A stretch of 64,000 nt of DNA from JAIBJN01 sp963775625 (GTDB lineage Bacteria > Actinomycetota > Thermoleophilia > Gaiellales > Gaiellaceae): the NCBI GenBank assembly GCA_963775625.1, contig CAVZJM010000002.1:434001-498000 (forward strand), in the 5' to 3' direction. The stretch's first letter is position 1. Each line of letters starts with the position of its first letter. Under the pieces are notes generated by a model, which did no database searches, was not told where the DNA came from, and worked only from the letters and a program-made list of their open reading frames with translations. Made by a program: the position numbers and the translations under genes. Below are positions 24,304 to 33,404 of the stretch, piece by piece.

Positions 24304-24722
24304 TACTGAAGGAGGTCGCGGATCCGGCGGGTGACGGTCTGCAGCATCCGGTAGGTGACCTGCGGGTACTGCAGGAGGAACGCCTCGAGCTGCGGCCCCG
24401 GGATCTCGAGGCAGTGCAGCGCGCCGCGTGCGACGACGTCGGCGGTCGGCGTGCACTGGAGGAGCGTCGAGACCTCGCCGAAGAAGTCGCCCCGGTGCAG
24501 CCGGCGCGGCTCGCTGTCCGGGATCTCCACGGCCGCCTCGCCGTCGAGGATCACGAAGAGCCCGCCTCCCGAGAGCCCCCGCCGAAGGACGCGCTCGCCC
24601 TCGCCGAAGCGGCGCTCCCATTCCGGGTCGGCGATCGCCCCGAGGTCGGGGTCGCGCAGGTCGGCGAAGAGCGCCAGGCCGGCGAGGCTGCGGACGAGCT
24701 CGTTGCGTTCGGTGGTTGCCAT
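24303..24722 (-). CDS. Stand-alone cyclic-nucleotide-binding domain protein
   Basis: A 139-residue Crp/cNMP-binding beta-barrel: LALFADLRDPDLGAIA, GEGERVLRRGLSGGGLFVILDGEAAVEI, then the cassette HRGDFFGEVSTLLQCTPTADV. No DNA-binding domain is present. Two genes downstream is a class III cyclase, so it may sense its product. In the cassette the usual Arg-Thr-Ala reads Pro-Thr-Ala (TPTAD), so binding of cyclic nucleotide is uncertain. The start ATG 24722 has TAGCCT (24730-24735) 7 bases upstream, and the TAG stop of the preceding gene forms part of that hexamer. Confidence 0.77.
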   Translation of the reverse strand: MATTERNELVRSLAGLALFADLRDPDLGAIADPEWERRFGEGERVLRRGLSGGGLFVILDGEAAVEIPDSEPRRLHRGDFFGEVSTLLQCTPTADVVARGALHCLEIPGPQLEAFLLQYPQVTYRMLQTVTRRIRDLLQ

Positions 24723-24729
24723 CCGTGCG

Positions 24730-24735
24730 AGGCTA
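24730..24735 (-). promoter_or_regulatory. -10 hexamer TAGCCT, leaderless start at 24722
   Basis: TAGCCT on the minus strand, 7 bases before ATG 24722. Its first three bases are the stop codon of the upstream flavoprotein gene. This would give the cNMP-flavoprotein-cyclase trio its own transcript inside the long nuo block. Confidence 0.5.
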
Positions 24736-26067
24736 CAACGCCAGGTCGCGGGCTGCGAAGTAGACGGCTTCGCAGAAGGTCGGGAACGGCTGGATCGTGT
24801 CGCGCAGGACGTCGACGGGCACCTCGGCGCGGATCGCCAGCGTGAGCTGCCCGATCCACTCTCCGGCCTCGGGACCCACCGCCGTCGCCCCGACGAGCAC
24901 GCGCCGCTGGGGATCGGCGTAGAGCTTCACGAGCCCCGGCTGCTTCGGCCGCTGGAAGGTCGCCGTGCGCGAGACCGACTCGAGCCGCCAGGACGACGTG
25001 ACCGCGTCCTCGCCGCTCGTGTCGCCGGCCGAGGCGACCTGGGGGTCGGTGAAGATGGAGGCGGGGACGGCGCGGTAGTCGGCGCGGGCATCGCCCCCGG
25101 CCACGTTCGCCGCGGCGATCCGCCCCTGGTACTTGCCGACGTGCGTGAAGGGCGCGACGCCCGTCACGTCTCCGGCGGCCCACACGCGGTCTCCGGCGGC
25201 GAGCCCCTCATCGACGACGATCCCCTGCCTCTCGATCGTGATGCCGAGCCGCTCGAGGCCGAAGCCGTCGACGTTCGGCTTGCGTCCGGTCGCGACGAGG
25301 AGCCGCTCGGCCTCCACTGGCTCCTGGCCCTCCAGCTCGAGCCTGAAGGGCGCGCCGCCGCCTCCTTCGACACTCGTCGCGTGTGTGCCGAAGCGGAGCT
25401 CGATGCCCTCCTCGGTGAAGACCTCCGCCAGGATGGCCGCCGCGTCGGGATCCATCCTCGGCAGCAGGCGGTCGCCGCTCTGGATCAGGGTCACCTGCGA
25501 GCCGAGGCGCGCGTAGCACTGCGCCAGCTCGCAGCCGACGGCCCCGCCGCCGACGATCGCGAGGCTTGCGGGGACGGCGCTCGCGCTCGTCGCCTCGCGG
25601 CTGCCCCAGTGCGGGATCTCGGCGAGCCCTGCGACCGGCGGCGCGAGCGGCACCGAGCCGGTAGCGACGAGGAGCGCGTCGTAGCGGAGCTCCAACTCGC
25701 CGACGGTGACGAGGCCCGGCTCGGAGACGAGGCCGGTGCCCCGCACGAGCTCGGCGCCTTGCTTGGCGAGCCAGTCGGCCTGGCTGGTGTCGTCCTTCCC
25801 GGCCACCTGGTCGCGCCACCAGAAGACCCGGGCCGCGTCCACGGCGCCGACGGCCTCGGTCGCGCCCGGCGCGAGCCGCGCGCGGGCGACGACTTCCAGC
25901 GGCCGGAGCAGCGTCTTCGACGGGATGCAGGCCCAGTAGGAGCATTCGCCGCCGACGAGCTCGTGCTCGACGACCGTGATCTCGGCCTCGGAGTCGAGCT
26001 TTCTGAGCGCCGAGACGAAGGCCTCTCCAGTGACTCCGGCGCCCAGGACGACGACGCGCTTCGCCAT
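24733..26067 (-). CDS. Pyridine nucleotide-disulfide oxidoreductase (Lpd/MerA family)
   Basis: A 444-residue flavoprotein. The FAD motif is VVVLGAGVTGEAF, the redox-active pair C42/C47 lies in GGECSYWACIPSKTLLRP, the NAD(P) motif is AIVGGGAVGCELA, and the second FAD motif is VWAAGDVTG. At the C-terminus the catalytic His of lipoamide and glutathione reductases (HPTxxE) is replaced: PFPTFCEAV. It is therefore probably not a genuine dihydrolipoamide dehydrogenase. ATG 26067 directly follows the nuoN stop with no gap, so it appears to be an extra gene of the complex I operon. Confidence 0.85.
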   Translation of the reverse strand: MAKRVVVLGAGVTGEAFVSALRKLDSEAEITVVEHELVGGECSYWACIPSKTLLRPLEVVARARLAPGATEAVGAVDAARVFWWRDQVAGKDDTSQADWLAKQGAELVRGTGLVSEPGLVTVGELELRYDALLVATGSVPLAPPVAGLAEIPHWGSREATSASAVPASLAIVGGGAVGCELAQCYARLGSQVTLIQSGDRLLPRMDPDAAAILAEVFTEEGIELRFGTHATSVEGGGGAPFRLELEGQEPVEAERLLVATGRKPNVDGFGLERLGITIERQGIVVDEGLAAGDRVWAAGDVTGVAPFTHVGKYQGRIAAANVAGGDARADYRAVPASIFTDPQVASAGDTSGEDAVTSSWRLESVSRTATFQRPKQPGLVKLYADPQRRVLVGATAVGPEAGEWIGQLTLAIRAEVPVDVLRDTIQPFPTFCEAVYFAARDLAL

Positions 26068-27549
26068 CTATCCGGCCGGGAACGGGAGGAAGGCGACCGC
26101 GTCCGTGGCGGCGTCGAGGAGCGCGTCGGCGAACACGAAGCTGCCGACGGCGACGATCCCCGCGGCCGCCACCGCGCCGACGAGCAGCCGGTCGGTCGGC
26201 GGTGACCCTCCCGCGGCGACGACGGCAAGCTCGCGCGGCTGCATGTACATCGCCCGGATCACGTTGGCGTAGTAGTAGACCGAGATCGCGGTGGCGACGA
26301 CGCCGACGATCGCGAGCCAGGCCCAGCCGCGGTCGACCACGGCCGAGAAGACGTAGAACTTCCCCAGGAAGATGCCGGCGGGGGGAAAGCCGATGAACCC
26401 GAACATGAAGAGGGCCATCGACGCGCCGAGAAAGGGCCGCTCCCAGCCGAAGCCGGCGAGGTTGGCGAGCGTGACCGGGGCGCCGAGCTCCCTCTCCCGC
26501 ACCGCGACGACCGCGAACGCGCCCAGGCTCATGGCCGCGTACGGGACCAGGTAGTAGAGGAGCGCGCGGCCGCCGAGCGCGCTCCCGGCCGCGACTGGCA
26601 TCAAGAGGAAGCCCGCGTGCGAGATGCTCGAGTACGCGAGCAGCCGCTTCACGTTCGTCTGCACGATCGCGGCGAGGTTCCCCCAGGCGAGCGAGATGCA
26701 GACGATCACCGCGAGGGCGACCGTCCAGAGCTCTTCCTCGCTCGGGAAGGCGGTGACGAGCAGCCGGAGCGTGACGACGAGCGCGGCCACCTTCGTCGCC
26801 GCCGCCATGAGCCCCGTCACCGGCGTCGGCGCACCCTCGTAGACGTCGGGCGTCCACATGTGGAACGGCGCCGCCGAGGCCTTGAACGCCAGCCCGACGA
26901 TGATCATGGCCAGGCCCGCGACGACGAAGAGGCGCTCGGCGTCGCCGGTTCCGGCGGCGATCTCCTCGAAGCCGAGCGCTCCCGTTGCGCCGTAGACGAA
27001 CGCGCTTCCGAAGAGAAGGATCGCCGAGCCGAAGCTGCCCACGATCAGGTACTTGAGACTCGCCTCCAGCCCCGTCAGCCGCTCGACGGCGATGGCCGTG
27101 AGAATGTAGAGGCAGATCGAGAACCACTCGAGCCCGAGAAAGAGCGTCATCAGGTTGTTCGCGGCCACGAAGAACGCCATCCCGCTCGCAGCGGTGAGGA
27201 GAAGCGCGTAGTACTCGCCGGCGCGGTCGTCTCGCGCGCGCTCCCGGTAGGAGACGAGCACCGTCAGGAGCCCGGTGGCCATGACGAGGACCTGGGCGAA
27301 CTCGGCGAGCCGGTCGCGGCGGATCGCGTCCGCGACGATCCCGGTGCCGACGTCGTCTGCGGCGAACAGGGCCGCGGCCACGGCGATGGCGGCCACGAAG
27401 CAGAGGCCGGCGACGACTGCGCTGAAGACGCGCCGGACGTCGACGGGCAGGAAGAGCGCGACGAGGAGGACGACGACCGCGCCGCCGAGGGTGACGAGCA
27501 TCGGCGAGAGCGCGTACCAGTCGATGGCTGGAGCGTTGAAGTCGTTCAT
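26068..27549 (-). CDS. nuoN: NADH-quinone oxidoreductase subunit N
   Basis: A 493-residue antiporter-like membrane subunit of complex I, part of the proton-pumping arm. It shows the family's conserved features: the TM5-like Glu in LGLEWFSICLYIL, the Lys in SLKYLIVGSF, AAPFHMWTPDVYEGAPTPVT, and the broken-helix TNVKRLLAYSSISHAG. Start ATG 27549 overlaps the nuoM stop (ATGA). It is the last of the fourteen nuo genes and is followed without a gap by a flavoprotein gene. Confidence 0.94.
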   Translation of the reverse strand: MNDFNAPAIDWYALSPMLVTLGGAVVVLLVALFLPVDVRRVFSAVVAGLCFVAAIAVAAALFAADDVGTGIVADAIRRDRLAEFAQVLVMATGLLTVLVSYRERARDDRAGEYYALLLTAASGMAFFVAANNLMTLFLGLEWFSICLYILTAIAVERLTGLEASLKYLIVGSFGSAILLFGSAFVYGATGALGFEEIAAGTGDAERLFVVAGLAMIIVGLAFKASAAPFHMWTPDVYEGAPTPVTGLMAAATKVAALVVTLRLLVTAFPSEEELWTVALAVIVCISLAWGNLAAIVQTNVKRLLAYSSISHAGFLLMPVAAGSALGGRALLYYLVPYAAMSLGAFAVVAVRERELGAPVTLANLAGFGWERPFLGASMALFMFGFIGFPPAGIFLGKFYVFSAVVDRGWAWLAIVGVVATAISVYYYANVIRAMYMQPRELAVVAAGGSPPTDRLLVGAVAAAGIVAVGSFVFADALLDAATDAVAFLPFPAG

Positions 27550-28967
27550 CAGAACACGCTGCCGAAGACGCGCTCGGTGATCGCCGCCGGCCAGAAGGAG
27601 AGGACGAGCAGGACGACCACGAGCGGCGCGATCACGCCGATCTCGGCCGGGCGGAGGTCGAGCGCCTCGGCCGGAACCGCGCTGCCCGGATCCTGATGCA
27701 GGACCGCGGAGATCAACCGCAGCATGTACATCGCCGCGATCACGATGGCGACGGCGCCGACGACCGCCCAGCCCCAGCCGATGTCGAAGATCCCGTTCAG
27801 GACGAGGAACTCGGCCGCGAAGGCGCTCGAGCCGGGAACGGCGAGCGCGATCACCCCGGTCGTGACCAGGACCGTGGCGAGGACGGGCCTGCCGCGGGCC
27901 ATGCCGCCGAGCAGGCGCAGCTCGCCCGTGCTCGTCCGCCGCTCGATCGCTCCGGCGAGCAGGAAGAGCGCCGCCGAGATGAGCCCGTGGTTGATCATCT
28001 GCAGGAGCGCCCCGGTGTAGCCGGAGGCGTTCACCGCGAAGATCCCGATCAGGATCAGGTTCATCTGCGCGAGGCTGGAATAGGCGATCACGCCGCGGAC
28101 GTCGGGGGCGCGGAAGGCGAGCAGCGACCCGTAGACGAGGCCGATCGACGCGAGGACGAGGAGCGGCGTCCGCCAGTCCTCGGCCGGGCCGGGGTAGAAG
28201 GGGATGGCGATGGCGAGGAAGCCGTAGGCCGCGGTCTTGGAGATGACGCCGGAGAGCACGCCGGCCACCTCGGCCGGCGACTCGCGATAGGCGTCGGGCA
28301 GCCAGCCGTGGAACGGCCAGAGCGGCGCCTTGACGGCGAAGGCGGCGACGAAGCCGAGGAAGATCCACGTGCTCGTGCCGCGTCCGACGAGCTGCGTCAT
28401 GTCGAAGGTCCCCGCGTCGAGCCCGGCGGCGACGATCGCCACCAGCATCAGCAGCGACCCGGCCACCGTGTAGGCGACGAACTTGTACGTCGCCCCGAGC
28501 CGCCCCGGCCCGCCCCAGACGCCGATCAACACGTAGAGCGGGATCAGCATGGCCTCCCAGAAGACGTAGAAAACGAGGAGGTCCTGAGCGGCGAAGACGC
28601 CGACGGTCGCGCCTTCCAGGAACAGCAGCAGGCTCAGGTAGACGCCCAGCCGCTCGCGCCCGACCCAGAGGCCGTAACCGACCACGGCTGCGGTGACGAC
28701 GACCGTCAGGCCGACGAGCCAGAGCGAGTAGTCGTAGAAGCCGACCTGGTAGGAGACGTCGAGGTCCGCGAACCACGTCACGTCGGCCTCGTTCTGCAGG
28801 CCACTCGCCCCGAAATCGAAGTTGAGGGCCGTCCCGACCCAGAGCGCCAGCTCGCCGAGCGCGACGAGGAGCGCGAACCCCCCGGCCGAGCGCGGCGAGC
28901 TCCACGGGGTGATCCAGATCGCCAAGGCGGCGGCGATCGGGAGCAGGATGAGGACGGTCGTGATCAC
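27549..28967 (-). CDS. nuoM: NADH-quinone oxidoreductase subunit M
   Basis: A 472-residue antiporter-like subunit. Typical segments are VFYVFWEAMLIPLYVLIGVWGG (membrane Glu), KAPLWPFHGWLPDAYRESPAEVAGVLSGVISKTAAYG, RGVIAYSSLAQMNLILIGIFA and the Lys-rich discontinuous helix region. GTG 28967 overlaps the nuoL stop (GTGA), and the gene's own stop overlaps nuoN, so the three are translationally coupled. Confidence 0.94.
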   Translation of the reverse strand: MITTVLILLPIAAALAIWITPWSSPRSAGGFALLVALGELALWVGTALNFDFGASGLQNEADVTWFADLDVSYQVGFYDYSLWLVGLTVVVTAAVVGYGLWVGRERLGVYLSLLLFLEGATVGVFAAQDLLVFYVFWEAMLIPLYVLIGVWGGPGRLGATYKFVAYTVAGSLLMLVAIVAAGLDAGTFDMTQLVGRGTSTWIFLGFVAAFAVKAPLWPFHGWLPDAYRESPAEVAGVLSGVISKTAAYGFLAIAIPFYPGPAEDWRTPLLVLASIGLVYGSLLAFRAPDVRGVIAYSSLAQMNLILIGIFAVNASGYTGALLQMINHGLISAALFLLAGAIERRTSTGELRLLGGMARGRPVLATVLVTTGVIALAVPGSSAFAAEFLVLNGIFDIGWGWAVVGAVAIVIAAMYMLRLISAVLHQDPGSAVPAEALDLRPAEIGVIAPLVVVLLVLSFWPAAITERVFGSVF

Positions 28968-30870
28968 GCCACGACCAGGAAGACGATCGCGAGGACAGCG
29001 AGGCCGACGGCGAGCGCGAGCACGTACGCGCGGACGCGGCCCGTCTGGGCGGCGGCCACGCGGTCGGAGACGTCGCGGACGCCGGTCCCGAGCCCGCCCA
29101 GGGAGCGGAGGACGAGCGGCCCCTCGATCCGCTCCAGGAGCCAGGTGGCCAGGGCGGACGCGGGTCGGTAGAAGACGAGGTCGTAGGCCTCGTCGAAGTA
29201 GAGCTTGTGCTCGAGCGTCCGCGCCGCCCAGGGGAAGCGCTGCCGGATCGCGACGGGCCGGTCTCCGGGGCGCCGGTAGAGAGCCCAGGCCACGGCGATG
29301 CCCCCGCTGGCGGCCGCGAGGGAAGCCAGGATGGAGAAGACCGCGAGCGCCCCGCTCGCCTCCTCCACGGACTCGACGACCGGCTCGAGCCACGTGTCGA
29401 CGAGGGCCCAGCCACCCGGAACCTGGAGGAAGCCGGCGACGGTCGAGAGCACGGCGAGCACGCGCGACCGGCCACATCATCGAGACGGGGCCCTTCGAAG
29501 CGCTCCCTGTGCAGGTGCTCGCGCGCGTAGGGCGAGACCTCGCCGAAGAAGACGATGAAGAGGAGCCGGAAGGTGTACAGCCCGGTCAGGAAGGCGCCGG
29601 TGATCCCGGCCGCCCACAGGACCACGCCAAGGGCTCCCTGGTCGATCAGGCTCGAGAGGATGGCGTCCTTCGAGAAGAACCCGGCGAACGGCGGGATCGC
29701 CGCCAGCGCGAGCGCGCCGACGAGGAAGGCGCGGTAGGTCCACGGAAGCTCGCGCGCGAGGCCGCCCATTCTGCGGATGTCCTGCTCCCCGGAGAGGGCG
29801 TGGATGACGACGCCGGCTGCCATGAAGAGGAGCGCCTTGAAGAAGGCGTGCGTCATCAGGTGGAACATGCTCGCGCCGTAGGCGCCGAGCCCGGCTCCGA
29901 CGAACATGTAGCCGATCTGGCTCATCGTCGAGTACGCGATCACGCGCTTGATGTCCGTTTGCACGAGCGCGATCAGCCCGGCCGCCAGCAGCGTGATCGC
30001 GCCGAGGATGCCCGCGAGCTCCTGCACGTCGACCGCGAGCTCGAAGAGCGGGCTGGTGCGTACGATCAGGTAGACGCCCGCGGTCACCATCGTCGCCGCG
30101 TGGATGAGGGCGCTGACCGGCGTGGGGCCCTCCATCGCGTCGGGGAGCCAGGTGTGGAGCGGGATCTGGGCGGACTTGGCGACGGCGCCGCCGAGGAGCC
30201 CGAGCGCGACGAGCACCGCCAGCGTCGAGCCCTCGCCGAGCGCCTCGGGCGCCTCCGCGAACACGACTCCGAAGTCGAGTGACCCGACCTGCTGCACCAG
30301 GATGAAGAGCGCGAGCACGAAGGTCGCGTCCCCGACGGCGTTCATGACGAACGCCTTCTTGCCGGCCTCGACCGGCGCCCGCCGCTGGTGCCAGTAGTTG
30401 ATGAGCAGGTACGAGGAGAGCCCGACCAGGCCCCAGCCCGCGAGGAGCAGGAGCAGGTTCCCCGCCATCACGAGCAGGAGCATGGAGAAGATGAAGAGGG
30501 CCTTGTACGCGTGGTAGCGCCGCTCCTCCTCGTCGCCGTGCATGTAGCCGATCGCGTAGACGAGGATCAGGAAGCCCACGCCCGTGACGACGAGCATCAT
30601 GAAGACGGAGAGCGGGTCGATCAGGACCGACGCGTCCACGCGGAGGTCGCCGGCCGTCAGCCAGGTCCAGATCGTCGAGACCTCGGACCGCTCCTCCCGC
30701 TCGCGTCCCAGCAGGTCGACGAAGATCGCGACGGTGCAGATGAAGGAGAAGAGCGTGGCGCCGGCCGCGATCAGGCCGGCCGCGTGGCGGTCGATCCGAT
30801 CGCCGAGGAGCGCGATCGCAACCACGGCCGCCGCGGGCGAGAAGAGGGCTGTCCAGGCGAGGACGTCCAT
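28964..30870 (-). CDS. nuoL: NADH-quinone oxidoreductase subunit L, frameshifted near the 3' third
   Basis: The largest antiporter-like subunit of complex I, carrying the long lateral helix. From ATG 30870 the frame runs through YHAYKALFIFSMLLLVMAGN, LHTWLPDAMEGPTPVSALIHAATMV and TMSQIGYMFVGAGLGAYGAS to RERFEGP. The conserved remainder (VLAVLSTVAGFLQVPGG to the stop at 28964) lies in another frame. Two single-base insertions explain this, one in the GGGG/CCC run (29487-29493) and one in the GCGCG run near 29459-29466. Removing both restores PVSMMWPVAVLAVLST. All neighbours are intact, so sequencing error is more likely than loss of complex I. Confidence 0.88.
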
Positions 30871-30873
30871 CCG

Positions 30874-31182
30874 CTAACCGCGAAGCGAGTCCAGGCGGTC
30901 GACGTCGAGCTCGACGTGCTTCCGCGAGACGGCGACGATGAGGCCGAGGCCGAGGACCGCCTCGGCGGCGGCGACGACCATGACCGTGAGCGCGAAGATC
31001 TGCCCGTCGGCGTCGCCGAGCTGGCGCGCGAACGCGATCAGCGCCAGGTTGCCGGCGTTCAGCATCAGCTCGAGCGCGAGCAGGATGATCAGCGGGCTCC
31101 GGCGGATGAGGACGCCGAAGGCGCCGGTCGCGAAGAGGACGACCGAGAGGATCAGGTACGCGGCGATCCCGGGCCCGAGCAT
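30874..31182 (-). CDS. nuoK: NADH-quinone oxidoreductase subunit K
   Basis: A 102-residue subunit with three transmembrane helices. The two conserved membrane Glu residues lie in LLALELMLNAGNLAL and VMVVAAAEAVLGLGLIVAVSR, both part of the proton path. Start ATG 31182 overlaps the nuoJ stop (ATGA), and nuoL begins 3 bases after its stop. Confidence 0.94.
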   Translation of the reverse strand: MLGPGIAAYLILSVVLFATGAFGVLIRRSPLIILLALELMLNAGNLALIAFARQLGDADGQIFALTVMVVAAAEAVLGLGLIVAVSRKHVELDVDRLDSLRG

Positions 31183-31745
31183 CAGCGCTCGCCCTCCTCG
31201 TCGGACGACGGCATCGCGCTGCCGAGGATGACCCCGCCGACCGCGGCCACGAGCAGCACGATCGAGGTCACCTCGAAGGCGAGCAGGTGGTCGGAGAGGA
31301 AGAGCTCCCCGATCTGCGCCGGCGAGCCGAACGAGCCGCTGATCGCCGCCGTGCCGCTCAGCTCGTCTCCCGCCTTCAGCGCGATCACGACGATGACCTC
31401 GAGGGCGATGGCCGCGGCGGCGACGACGGCGACCAGGTTCTGGAGGGTCGGCCCGCCTGCCCAGGGCACGTCCGCGCGGCCGCCGAGGTAGGCGAGCACG
31501 AAGACGAACATGATCACGATCGCGCCCGCGTAGACGATCACCTGCGCCCCGGCGACGAACTCCCCGGCGAGCAGCAGGTAGAGCACCGCCAGCGAGGCCA
31601 GGTTGCCGATCAGCGCCAGCGCGCTGAAGAACGGGTTGGCGAAGAGGACCACGGCGACCCCCGAGGCGAGCAGCGCGAGCGCCGCCGCGATCCAGACGAT
31701 CCAGACGAGGATGTTCGAGGCAGAGGCGGCGAGAACGATCTCCAT
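31182..31745 (-). CDS. nuoJ: NADH-quinone oxidoreductase subunit J
   Basis: A 187-residue subunit with five predicted helices. The conserved third helix region QVIVYAGAIVIMFVFVLAYLG contains the pi-bulge Tyr/Gly segment. Start ATG 31745 (MEIVLAASAS) is immediately preceded by a 166-base inverted-repeat element that separates it from nuoI, the only gap inside nuoH-N. No Shine-Dalgarno sequence is evident at the element boundary. Confidence 0.92.
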   Translation of the reverse strand: MEIVLAASASNILVWIVWIAAALALLASGVAVVLFANPFFSALALIGNLASLAVLYLLLAGEFVAGAQVIVYAGAIVIMFVFVLAYLGGRADVPWAGGPTLQNLVAVVAAAAIALEVIVVIALKAGDELSGTAAISGSFGSPAQIGELFLSDHLLAFEVTSIVLLVAAVGGVILGSAMPSSDEEGER

Positions 31746-31911
31746 TAGTGCCCCTCCAGGCAATACGAGCCTGCCTCTGCCCCGCGATCACGCTGCGCCA
31801 GAGCCCACCCTCGCCCTTGCCAAGGCCGCCAGCCTTGGCTGCGCGCGAGTGCGACCTCTGGCTTGGTGCTCACGACGCAGAATCGGGGCTGGATTGCCTG
31901 AATGGGCACTG
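31746..31911. repeat. Intercistronic inverted-repeat element C, copy 2 (166 bp, nuoI-nuoJ)
   Basis: Terminal inverted repeats TAGTGCCCCTCCAGGCAAT (plus-strand left end) and CAGTGCCCATTCAGGCAAT (complement of the right end) agree at 16 of 19 positions. The element starts at the base after the nuoJ ATG triplet and ends at the base before the nuoI stop triplet, so it exactly fills the gap. It shares the internal TCTGGCTTGGTGCTC block with the copy at 20258-20345. No coding capacity. Confidence 0.75.
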
Positions 31912-32406
31912 TCACGATTCCGACTTCCAGACCGGGATCGGGGTGTCGTAGAGGTCGCGGTCGGCGACCGGCATCCGCTTCACCGGCTCCGCGAGGAGCA
32001 TGTCCTTCGTGTAGATGAGGTCGTCGCGGGAGTACTCGGAGAGCTCGTACTCCGCCTCGAGCGTGATCGCGTCGAAGGGGCAGGCCAGCTCGCAGTAGCC
32101 GCAGAAGATGCAGCGCGAGAGGTTGATCTCGTAGATGCGGGCGTAGCGCTCGCCTGCGCTGACGCGGTTCTCGGGAGTGTTCTCCGCGGCGACCACGCGG
32201 ATGCAGTCCGCCGGGCACGCGGCAGCGCAGAGCGAGCAGCCGACGCACTTCTCCAGCCCGTTCTCGTGCTTCCAGAGCCGGTGCCGGCCGCGGAAGCGCG
32301 GGTAGACCGGGCGCTTGTAGTCGGGGTACTGCTGGGTGATCGGCTTCTTGAACATCTGCCGGAACGTGACGGCGAACCCCTTGAAGCTCGAGAACGGCTG
32401 CGGCAT
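31912..32406 (-). CDS. nuoI: NADH-quinone oxidoreductase subunit I
   Basis: A 164-residue ferredoxin-like subunit carrying clusters N6a and N6b. Two 4Fe-4S motifs are visible: CVGCSLCAAACPADC and CIFCGYCELACPFDA. Start ATG 32406 overlaps the nuoH stop. The C-terminus (PIPVWKSES) ends at the edge of the inverted-repeat element between nuoI and nuoJ. Confidence 0.95.
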   Translation of the reverse strand: MPQPFSSFKGFAVTFRQMFKKPITQQYPDYKRPVYPRFRGRHRLWKHENGLEKCVGCSLCAAACPADCIRVVAAENTPENRVSAGERYARIYEINLSRCIFCGYCELACPFDAITLEAEYELSEYSRDDLIYTKDMLLAEPVKRMPVADRDLYDTPIPVWKSES

Positions 32407-33404
32407 CAGTCGATCGCGACCACGAGGACGGCGGTGACCACGGCGTTGACCGTCGCGACGGGCAGGAGCACCTTCCAGCCGACCTGCATCAGCTGGTCGT
32501 AGCGCAGTCGCGGCAGCGTCGCGCGGAGCCACATGAAGACGAACACGACGAGTCCGAGCTTGATGACGAACCACAGTGGGCCGGGGAGCACCGGGCCGCT
32601 CCAGCCGCCGAAGAAGAGCGTCACCGCGAGGCCCGAGAGCGTGATCATGTTGACGTACTCCGCCATCGCGAAGAGGCCGTAGCGCATGCCGCTGTACTCG
32701 GTCTGGTAGCCGGCCACGAGCTCGGTCTCGGCCTCGGGCAGGTCGAACGGCGGGCGGTTCGTCTCGGCCACCCCCGCGACGAAGAAGACGAGCAGGCCGA
32801 CGACCTGCGGGAGCGCGTACCAGAGCGAGCCCTGCTGGGCCTCGACGATGTCCACGAGCGAGAGGCTCTGGGCCATGATCACGACGCCGAGCACGGACAG
32901 CGCGAGCGAGACCTCGTAGGAGACGAGCTGGGCGGCGGTGCGCATCGAGCCGAGGAGGGAGTACTTCGAGTCGCTCGCCCAGCCGCCGACGAGGAAGGCA
33001 TAGATGCCGATCGCGCCGAGGGCGAAGATGAGGAGGACGCCGATCGAGACGTCGGCCACCCAGCCGGTGACGTCGTAGCCGCCGATCTCCCAGACGCCGC
33101 CGAAGGGGATGACGCTGAATGCCGCGAGCGCGGTGAACGCGGCGACCACCGGGGCGGCGAAGTAGAGGAGGTCGACCGCGCCCGTGGGCGAGAAGCTCTC
33201 CTTGCGGATCAGCTTGACGAGGTCGGCGATCGGCTGGCCGAGCCCGTACGGCCCTGCCCGGTTGGGCCCATAGCGGAGCTGCATGCGGCCGAGCAGCTTG
33301 CGCTCGAGCCAGGTCGCGTAGGCGAAGCAGACCATCACGAGGTTGATGACGACGATCGCCTTGATCACGTCGATCCACCAGGGCTGGTTCAGCTGCTCAG
33401 GCAT
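32406..33404 (-). CDS. nuoH: NADH-quinone oxidoreductase subunit H
   Basis: A 332-residue membrane subunit that helps form the quinone-binding site. Conserved blocks are WLERKLLGRMQLRYGPNRAGPYGLGQPIAD, GGWASDSKYSLLGSMRTAAQLVSYEV, and ETNRPPFDLPEAETELVAGYQTEYSGMR. ATG 33404 overlaps the nuoG 3' end by 8 bases. Confidence 0.95.
   Translation of the reverse strand: MPEQLNQPWWIDVIKAIVVINLVMVCFAYATWLERKLLGRMQLRYGPNRAGPYGLGQPIADLVKLIRKESFSPTGAVDLLYFAAPVVAAFTALAAFSVIPFGGVWEIGGYDVTGWVADVSIGVLLIFALGAIGIYAFLVGGWASDSKYSLLGSMRTAAQLVSYEVSLALSVLGVVIMAQSLSLVDIVEAQQGSLWYALPQVVGLLVFFVAGVAETNRPPFDLPEAETELVAGYQTEYSGMRYGLFAMAEYVNMITLSGLAVTLFFGGWSGPVLPGPLWFVIKLGLVVFVFMWLRATLPRLRYDQLMQVGWKVLLPVATVNAVVTAVLVVAID

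Noticed and set aside
26068..30870. A single open frame of 1600 codons on the minus strand
   Set aside because: It joins the 5' part of nuoL, an out-of-frame read through nuoM, and nuoN. It is open only because of the nuoL frameshift. The real proteins are NuoL, NuoM and NuoN.
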